DNA from: Eucommia ulmoides
Taxonomy: Eukaryota; Streptophyta; Magnoliopsida; Garryales; Eucommiaceae
Assembly (NCBI GenBank): GCA_016647705.1
Contig: CM028339.1
Span: 21,254,803 to 21,318,802 of the forward strand
DNA: 64,000 nucleotides
Direction of reading: 5' to 3'
Shown here: piece after piece, positions 56,402 to 64,000 of the stretch
How positions within the stretch are numbered: the stretch's first letter is position 1
Layout: every line of letters begins with the position of its first letter
Translations under genes and position numbers: made by a program
The notes under the pieces: generated by a model
Database searches by the model: none
What the model saw: the letters and a program-made list of their open reading frames with translations, nothing else
What the model was told of the DNA's origin: nothing

Positions 56402-56927
56402 GGATAAATAATATTTTACCCCTTGTGGTTTGGTTGACTTGTAGTTTACTTCCTATGGTATTTTGGCCACCACTTTATCCTCTCATTTTTTGGCGAAAGG
56501 TGCGACAATTGGCTTTTTCGAGTAAAATTTAACAGGCAATGCCCCAAAAGTTAAATTTTGTAAAAATAAAGTCTCTATTGACACTTAAACCCTTGATTTT
56601 CATTATAAAACAAAAATGACATTATTTTTACTATGATTAATTACACTTTGCACCACTGTGGTTAGACCAAGTTGCACTTTGACGTCTATGGCATTTTCGA
56701 ACGCACTTACACCCATTGTGCCTCAGAAGTAAGTGCAACAGTTAAACGTTTAGTATAACTAAGGGTAATTAAATTATTTCGGTTAAAAATTATGGTTATT
56801 TTTTTTTTTACTTCAACTAATTAAATAGGATTAATTTAAAAATTCATCCAAAATTTTAAGGATCAACATGTATTTTTATTTTCCAATTTCATCTTCTTCT
56901 TATTCTTTCCCTTCGAGAAACCCTAAT

Positions 56928-56969
<42 letters not shown>

Positions 56970-57862
56970 AAGATCCAAGCATGGATCTTTAGATCCAAAT
57001 CTTATATATATAGATTCATGATCGTATCTGTAGATTCTTGTTCAGATTGGTACATACGAAGCTTGGAATTGTTTTTGCATATGTATGTGTGTGTGTTATA
57101 GAGAGATAATGTGAGATGAGAGAGGGAGTGGAAAGATATAAGAGAAGGAAGAAGGTGACGCTCAAGATTCCTATCTCGAATTAGATGATTTCAACGATCC
57201 AAATAATCAATTTTCTTCAAAACCAAATTACAAGCTTAAAACATTGCTATTTTCTTGGGAGATTTGAAGATGTTATTGTCTTACATGGGTTGTGGGGTTG
57301 GATGTCATGTTTGGGTATTTAGAGAGACAAGATTATATTATATTTTTATTTTATTTTGCTCCCATAACTTTTGAATGAGCGTCTAAATCATTCCCATAAA
57401 ATTTATTGTAAGTGATTTATTTAATTTGAAGGATATACATTTTATTTAATATTATTTAACAGGATAATATTGACTTTTGTCTTTTGATTGTTAAAGTTAA
57501 CAAAATAGTTAACTATTGCACGTAAGTATGAAACACAGGGGTGTAAGTGCTGATAAAAATATCACGTGGGTGCAAAATGAAATTTAGTCTAACTATAGGG
57601 GGAAAAAAATAAGTAACACTTTTTACTAATTTAAAAAATATTAAATAAAATAGTTTAAAGCAAAAGAAAATAAACACTTAAAAGAAAATAAATTAAAACT
57701 AAAAATATGGTATAAAGGTTAAATTTTTCTTTAATTTATTTCGGTTAAGAATTTAAATGTTGTAAAATTTGCAAAACAATGAGGGAAAACTAGTGACCAA
57801 AATACTAAAGGAGAATAAAATGCAAGTCGGCCAAACCACAAAGGGTAAAATATCATTTACCC
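56402..57862. mobile_element. Mutator-like MITE with about 80-bp TIRs (outer)
   Basis: The left end GGATAAATAATATTTTACCC, then TTGTGGTTTGGTTGACTTG and TATGGTATTTTGGCCACCA, is mirrored by the right end (reverse complement GGGTAAATGATATTTTACCC, TTGTGGTTTGGCCGACTTG, TAGTATTTTGGTCACTA). The inverted repeats run about 80 bp. Flanks ACAAATATA (56393-56401) and ACAAAAAAA (57863-57871) agree at 7 of 9 bases, the length expected for Mutator. No transposase. Confidence 0.75.
56634..57622. mobile_element. Mutator-like MITE with about 70-bp TIRs (inner, nested)
   Basis: The left end (TACACTTTGCACC, TGTGGTTAGACCAA, CGCACTTACACCC) is mirrored near 57530-57620 (TTTTGCACCCACGTG, CAGCACTTACACCCCTGTG in reverse complement). 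It lies wholly inside the outer element and has a related but distinct TIR. Its interior holds a (CT)n/(TA)n tract (56931-56970). Confidence 0.65.
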
Positions 57863-58650
57863 ACAAAAAAATTGAAATTTGACACCTAAATCTCTCACCC
57901 CCTTTTATAAAAAATGCTTATTTTACATAAATATTTAATATTTTAAAATAAGAAATTGATATTACTATTATCCATTTTTAATAATTTATATATGTTTTAC
58001 TATGTTTCAAGGAGTTAAGAATCCAATTTTTCAATCAATTTTAGCTTACAATTTTTACATCAAAACCAATTTATTTCAAAAACTCCAAAATATTATTTTC
58101 TATTACGTACCTAAGATATAAAAATTGAATAAAAATGTAGATTCTTTACCCAATTAAACATTAAAAAACATATACATATTATAATAAATCTAGATAAAAG
58201 ATGAGATCAATTTTGTGTTCTAAAATTTTAACTTTCATGTAAAATAAACAATTTTTCTTGAAAGGGAGAAAAAGATATGGGTTTATAATTAATGTTTTTA
58301 TCAAATTCTTGATTCCAAATTGTTGTACTTTGTAAGACGAATCCATATGTATATAAATCATCCAAGTGGAGTTCGTTTGAGTAGTCAATTTTTGATCCCA
58401 AGATACGGATCTGATATGTGTTACAAACATTTTAGTCTTATTTTCAACTCTCTTAAAATGCCTATTTTGAAAGTATAAGAGTTTGATTTAAACACATGGG
58501 GTAAATTACGGTTGACCACCTTGTTTTTGTTTTACCTAATCTTATAATAATATAGCAGATTATTTTGCTAAGTTTAAATCCCCGACACCCCTTCATTAAT
58601 ACAGATACTAAATACACCCCCTATCATATTGCTAATACCTCAAACACTCT
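57863..58650. other. AT-rich DNA without recognisable genes
   Basis: Only AT-rich sequence with chance frames, ending at the LTR that starts at 58651. Confidence 0.5.
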
Positions 58651-61600
58651 TGTTGACCCTAGATATTTTGATGAATCAATTAAGTTGGATGGCTTAAGAA
58701 ACTAATGATTTTATTGAGTATTTCATGTAGTAGTTCCAATACTTGAATGAGAAAAAGATTGGTTATAAAGAAAATTGATAAAGATCGAGATGGTTGCAAT
58801 GAAGATATTGAAAACTTTTTGAGAAGAGAATTTTTTTTCCTAGGTAAAACAACTGTATTCTTCTTTAAACTCTTAATGCAACCCGATTAAGATCACACAC
58901 GACACTTAAAATCAAATTAAAATATTTTTGAAGTGATCAAATGTGATAAACTTATGTGAACAAATGATTTTCCTAAAATACTCAATCAAGAAGGTGTTTA
59001 AAAATTTGGAAAAAATGAGATTTTGGTTTGGACGGTTGACTGCCCAAGAGAATAGTTGACCGATTGATTCAAGATAGTGATTTTTTGAGTTTTAGGCTAT
59101 CTGATTGCCAGATTGGTTGAACAATTGATTCAGAGCCTAAAACGGCCGACCACTTGGTCAACTGACTTGTTGTGCAATGGTTAAAAAACTAGTCTTTGGA
59201 AGCCATCTGGTTAGGCGATTGATACGCCAGTCGACTGACTTGGTCTTTTTTCTGTTTTTAACTTGAACGATTTTTGACAATCTTCCACCTATTTTTCAAG
59301 CATTTGAACAAAGAGATATATTATTTTAATGTTTTTTTTAGCGTATTTTAAAGATATATCCTATATTTTGAAGACCTTTTGATTCAATTCCTATTTTTCT
59401 TGATTTAATGATTTATACAAGGTAAACGTCTTTCTATCCTTTTCAGTTTTGAATTAAACTATTTTTGGGAGTAAATTGAGTATTTTAACGGCATTTTTTG
59501 GGTAAAAAATAGCTGTTGAATGTCTATTTAACATATATCGGGTCTATATGTGTCATTTCTTGCCATATTTTTAGAAAAAATAGCCGTTATAAGTATTGTT
59601 TAAATCCCTATATATAGACCTGAAGATCTCCTATTTCAAATCATAAAGATTCATATTATTTCTGTTGAATCTAAAGTTTTGAGGGACAATTAAACGTTGA
59701 TATTTTATTGAACTAATGGTTTTATTGAGTGGTTTAATATTTAAGTTCTATAGGTTGAAATGAGAAAATGAAGTGGTCGAAAAGAATAATCGTTAAAGAA
59801 TCATTGGAATTCAAGATTGTGTAAGATGAAGGCAATGAAAATTTTCAAGGTATTGAAGACATTGAAAAAAATTAGGTGAAGATAACTAATTACTTTTATG
59901 TTCATAATAAAACTCGAATTAGGATCACGCACGACACTTGAAATTGAATAATCATATTTGTGTGATAGTAAGAAGTGATAAGTTTAAGGTCCAAAAATGG
60001 TTTTTGTAAAGTGTTAAGTCATGAAAATATTTTTGGTTAAGGGTTTAATTGAAACAAATAGTTTTAACACTTAAAATAATGTGTTTTTTGGTCAATTCGG
60101 TCAACCAACGAAAGGGATCGATCTACTGACCAAAGAAGTAACTTAAGGAACCTAAATAGGTAACCTATTGGGCAATTCAGTTAACAGATAGATAGGGTCA
60201 GTCGACTAACCATTCCAGTGGCCGAAAATGAAAAAATAGAGAACACTTACTGAATGGATCGATAAACCGACTGAGTGGTTGGTCAACCAACCATAGGCTT
60301 GGGAATGATCATAATTCTGACTATTGGAGGGGGCGATCGACCATAGGAAGGTTTGGTCAACCGACGGTCAATATTTAGATATTTGACTGTCTTGGTTTTT
60401 GAGTCAAATCTCCTTATTTTTAATGATTTTCAAAGAGTTTTAAAGGAATTTTAATTTTTTACTTAAATGTATCATATATTATTTGTTGTCTATTTATTTG
60501 GTCCATATATTTAATTATTCTTTTAATTGAATTGGTAAAATTGCTTCCTATCCTTAAAGATCTTGATTTAAAAATGTTTTGGGGACCAAATTGAGATTTT
60601 CTAAAAGTATTTTTAAATGAAACATACATATTTTGAAAGTATCTAATATATGGGGTATCAAAGGGTAATTTAAAGTCTTGCAATTTGAAAACTAATCTTT
60701 GGAGGTCTAGTTAAAGGTCTATATATAGAGACTTGAGTCTTTCAAATTCATTAATAAAAAACATTCAGATTTGGCTATTAGAAGAGAGATTTTCTATGCT
60801 GAAATTCATAAGAGAGATTACTGAAAGAGTTCAAGATTGAAGAGCGAAAAATTTTGGTCATCAGTTTGTGTTCGTTACTGAGTTATCATAATCGTTTTCA
60901 AGAAATTCTAGTGAGATATTTTCAAGCTAATTAATTTACTTTCTTGGATTATTTGTTTAATTATTTGGATTAAGTATTTTGAGAAACATCTTTTTTAAAT
61001 CTAATATCATGAAAATCTTTTAAAATGTTTTTTATTTGTGAAATCTGATTATTTGCTATTTGTACATTAAATTGATTAAATCAGATTTATGCCTCATAAT
61101 AGAATCTATCATGTAGTATTTGAATACATTTATTAAGCATAAATGTCTTGAGGTGGTAGAAGCTATTTGTAGGAAGAAACTTATAAATTTTTTGTATTTG
61201 CGAGTTTGAGTGGATTAGACATATTTGGGATGATGTCCAACTTGGGTAGTTAGGTTTTAATCTTTAGCCTAAGAAAAAAAAATTAGGTTAATCTTTATCC
61301 TTTTAAAAGATTACATTTTGATTCTTCCTGTAATAAAATTAAAGTGAGAGAAAGTTCTTCCTAAGCCTGCGAAAATGATAAGTGTAATAATTTGACAGTT
61401 TGATAGGCTAATTTTGGGCATGTGAAAAGAATCAGTGTTGTAAAGGTTGATTCTGAGTATGCGGAAAGAATCAAGATTGTAAGGGTTTGGTTCCTACCTA
61501 TGAAAGGAATCAAAGGGTTAGTGGATTAGAAATTCCTGTGGAGCTCGGGGCACTGGACGTAGGTAAGAGTAACTTGCCGAATCAGGATAAATCTTTGTGT

Positions 61601-62723
61601 GTTGTATTATTACTTTTCTGATTGTTTGGGTGTGTACTTAGTTAAATATATTTCCGTTGCTTAACAAGATAATCAATTAGGGTTATTGGTATCTTGCATT
61701 TGAATTTAATTGTTTAAATTTTTGTCATTACCTAATTCATCCCTCCCTCTTGGGTAGATTTTGGGTCAACAATTTCAAATTTCTAAAAGAGATAAATCAT
61801 ATTTTTTATTGAAATATTTTTGAGAGAAAAGTTTGTGAAACATTCTTGATTGAAGAAATAGGTGTTCTTGTGTACACTAGGTTTACTTTTGTTTTGTACT
61901 TTCTTGACGAAATCCCAGTGAGATTTACTTGCTCAAAATTTACATGCTCTTTATATATATGTGTATATGTATGTATGTATTCTTAATATTTGAGCTTGTT
62001 ATATTGGTGATCAAAAATTGCTTTTGTTAAAATATATTGAAAGACTTTTAGAAACGATTTTTCTAAAAATCTGATTAAGAGAATATTTCTACATTAATTG
62101 TTGAAAATCAGATTTAGTATGTCATATAATTTCTATCACTAGCCCATCAAGACATTAATTTAGTTTAATTTTTAATTGAGGTAGTAGAAGCTCCTATGAG
62201 TTGAAACTTTATTTATTTATTTATTTTTTTTTTTTTTGTACATGTGAGATTTGATTGGGCATAAAAGGACATTGCCTAAGTTGGGAAAAAAGTTATTCTT
62301 ACTCTTGGGAAAAAGATAGGTTAATACTTCACCTAGAAAAATGATAGGTGAATCTTAAGCTTTAGTAATGGATATGTTTGATTTTGACCTTGCGAACAAA
62401 AATTAAGTTAATCCTGTGTTTTGAAAAGGATTGTTGTAAATGTTTGGTTCCTACATTGGATAGGGACCAAGATTAGTGGATTGGGAATTTCATATGAGAG
62501 CTCAGGGGAGAGGACGTAGACAAGTGTAGCTTGTCGAATCTCTATAAATCTTGGTGTCATTTTCTCTACCTTTATCTGCTTGGTTGTGCACTTAGTTAAA
62601 ACAAGTTTTCTCCAAATATCAAGATAATAATTGATTAGGGAAATTGAAGTGATTTTAGAATTTATTTGTTAAATTTTTAACTACCCAATTCATCCCTCAT
62701 TTTGGTATATCTTTTGGCCAACA
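58651..62723 (+). mobile_element. 5' LTR of Sirevirus-like copia element 2, split by a solo LTR
   Basis: TGTTGACCCTAG at 58651 and TTTTGGCCAACA at 62723, directly before a PBS. Left part 58651-59662, right part 61777-62723, together about 1.96 kb once the insert and one TSD copy are removed. The right part has the family phrases GGTTGTGCACTTAGTTAA, CTACCCAATTCATCCCTC and AGAGGACGTAGACAAG. Confidence 0.75.
59663..61771 (+). mobile_element. Sirevirus-like solo LTR nested in another LTR of the family
   Basis: TGTTGAATCTAAAG to TTGGGTCAACA, 2109 bp, flanked by ATTTC at 59658-59662 and 61772-61776. It contains the full set of family phrases (GGGACATTAAATC-like start region, GGTAGAAGC, TGGTTCCTACC, GAGCTCGGGGCACTGGA, TTGGGTGTGTACTTAGTT). 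No PBS follows, so it is a solo LTR. GTCGAC-derived repeats are decayed here (near 60105-60370). Confidence 0.85.
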
Positions 62724-62724
62724 A

Positions 62725-62740
62725 TTGATATCTAAGTTAG
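62725..62740 (+). other. decayed primer binding site, tRNA-Met type
   Basis: TTGATATCTAAGTTAG, a mutated form of TTGGTATCAGAGCTGG at 13582-13597, at the same distance from the LTR end. Confidence 0.65.
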
Positions 62741-62764
62741 ATTAGCTGAATAGGCATAACATCC

Positions 62765-64000
62765 TTGCTAAACGACTACGTGACACGTACTTTGGATGAT
62801 ATTTTATATGTATATGCTCTTGAATATGATAGATCCTTGTGTGATAATGTCATTAATGATTCTTTTAGTCTTAGTGGCATTGATGAAGATGATGATAATG
62901 AAAATGTTCATATTTTTATAGAAAAATTATTTGTTTTTACACTTATTTTTACTAAAGAAAACTTGCATTTAAAAGAAAAAAACGATTCTTTTGAAAATAG
63001 AGGAAAACATTTTCAAAAATCTGAAATACGTCTGGATATAGAACATTATTGTAGAACAAAAGATTTTTTAGATGTTATTTTAGAAATAAACAATTTGCTC
63101 TTTAAAATAAATTGTCTTTAAAATGAAAATAATTTTTTGAAAAATGATTTAATTTATTTAAGAGAAAGTATTTCTATTTTTTTTGTATATCTACGAGTAT
63201 CCCCACATCCACACAAGGTATGAGACTATTCTCATTCGGGGTGCGTGGTTGCCCCTCTCAACAAGTGCTTTTCCGTAGGCTCGAATCCTTGACCTTACGG
63301 AGGTCCCTCAATTGTTTTAACTCAAGTGGGTCTTACCACTTAAGCTACACTATGTTGGTAGAAGGTATTTCTATTAATAGAGCTTTTAAAAAAGAAAATA
63401 AGGTTTTAAAATCAGATCTTGAGATTTCAAAAATTGAACATGAAAAATAAATTTTAAAATTCAAATCAATTGAAAATGAATTTAGAGTTTTGAAAAATGA
63501 TTTTGATGTTGTTTCTGGGTAAATGTCAGATCTTGAAATAAATATTGATTTACTTAAGAAATTTTTTGAAAATTCAAAATCTGACCTCAAGTTTATTTTA
63601 GGTGAACCTTAGAATGTTCACTCGTCTTTTAAAACTGTCTATGAAAGTGGATATTCTTCATCATATCATTCTACATCACAAGCCCATGATTGTAATTTAG
63701 CTATTGTTTGAAATGATTCATGTATACTTCTCGTTCTATTTATGATAATCAGTCAAAGTTGAGATGTAATTATTGCAATAGGATTGGACATTTTAAAGTA
63801 TCATGTCTTTTCAAGAACCTTAAATGTATTTCTAACAAAAAAGGATCCAAAATGAAATGGATATCAAAGAACTGCATACAAAAATCTTGCGTAGAGTTAC
63901 ATATTGATAGAGCTGGAACAAGTGGAACAAACGGGAAGGATGTACGAAAGCAAAGGTGGGAAGTGACCAAGAAGCCACAAGCTAGGCGTACAAAGAAAAT
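62765..64000 (+). pseudogene. Sirevirus-like gag remnant, SINE-interrupted, runs off window
   Basis: A 118-codon frame starts with TRTLDDILYVYALEYD, which aligns with DDLFDVYQELTYDF at the end of the gag in element 1, so the whole gag domain before it is deleted. A coiled-coil region with KENLHLKEK-type heptads follows and stops at 63121. The coiled coil resumes on both sides of the SINE at 63179-63359. A second zinc knuckle CNYCNRIGHFKVSC (63765-63806) and KMKWISKN then match the Sirevirus knuckle that precedes protease. Stops and frameshifts occur at several points (for example TAA near 63448). It continues past base 64000. Confidence 0.75.
63179..63359 (-). mobile_element. tRNA-derived SINE with 16-bp target duplication
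   Basis: On the minus strand an A box TAGCTTAAGTGGTAAGA (about 63345) and a B box GGATTCGAGCC (about 63287) are spaced as in tRNA-derived SINEs. The body ends in an A run (T run at 63179-63184 in plus). Flanks AGAAAGTATTTCTATT (63163-63178) and AGAAGGTATTTCTATT (63360-63375) differ at one base. It lies inside the copia coiled-coil coding region, so it arrived after the copia element. Confidence 0.85.

Noticed and set aside
63230..63350. Possible tRNA gene on the minus strand
   Set aside because: A and B boxes are present but the stems do not form a full cloverleaf, and the unit has a tail and target duplication, so it is a SINE.

Overview
The window is flowering-plant nuclear DNA: AT-rich, poor in genes, and built almost entirely from nested and decayed transposable elements. 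The lineage evidence is direct. It contains Ty1/copia elements with long (about 2 kb) LTRs of Sirevirus type, Ty3/gypsy elements of the Athila and Tat/Retand groups, a chromovirus of Tekay type, plant-type MITEs, tRNA-derived SINEs and a fragment of plastid rps12. I cannot name the species. A eudicot with a repeat-rich genome is plausible but not proven.

Only one host gene is supported. On the minus strand at 3451-3516 is a 22-codon first exon whose product matches the start of the ubiquitin-like domain of RAD23. It has a GT donor, a GC-rich 5' UTR, a TATA box and a cluster of TGGGCY (site II) elements. No further exon is visible between it and the window start, so the gene either continues beyond base 1 or is an orphan exon.

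Layout. 1-3450: intron-like or intergenic DNA with an RTE-type tail (324-378) and a plastid rps12 insert (1551-1757). 4120-8310: an imperfect ACAAATATT/CACCAC array split by a copia LTR that itself carries two Athila-type LTRs. 8440-11283: minisatellite and empty AT-rich DNA. 11284-14929: a Sirevirus-like copia reduced to 5' LTR, PBS, broken gag and a 3' LTR stub. 14951-24714: a small solo LTR split by a complete 9.4-kb Tekay-type element (15210-24604, TSD CGTGA). 24715-31955: hAT-like and other TIR MITEs, short-motif arrays and a SINE-like remnant. 31956-46540: a Tat/Retand-like element (5' LTR, PBS, gag-protease, minisatellites, antisense ORFs, 3' LTR piece) split by an Athila-type element in minus orientation (37207-44421) that carries a 246-codon plant transposon ORF. 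46541-51190: a short-LTR copia with decayed protease and integrase, split by a reversed Sirevirus solo LTR (48733-50422, near-perfect TSD). 51687-55167: an Athila-type deletion derivative with a perfect tRNA-Asp PBS. 56402-57862: a Mutator-like MITE nested inside another. 58651-64000: a Sirevirus-like copia whose 5' LTR is split by a solo LTR (59663-61771, TSD ATTTC) and whose gag is split by a tRNA-derived SINE with a 16-bp TSD.

No retroelement here has intact coding capacity. The most interesting unexplained signals are three: dense arrays of a near-palindrome built on CCTAGG (consensus CCACCGCCTAGGCGGTGG) in the Athila-type LTRs; a similar habit built on GTCGAC in the Sirevirus-type LTRs; and the Tekay element, whose LTRs are still very similar although its coding region is ruined, which suggests recent non-autonomous movement.
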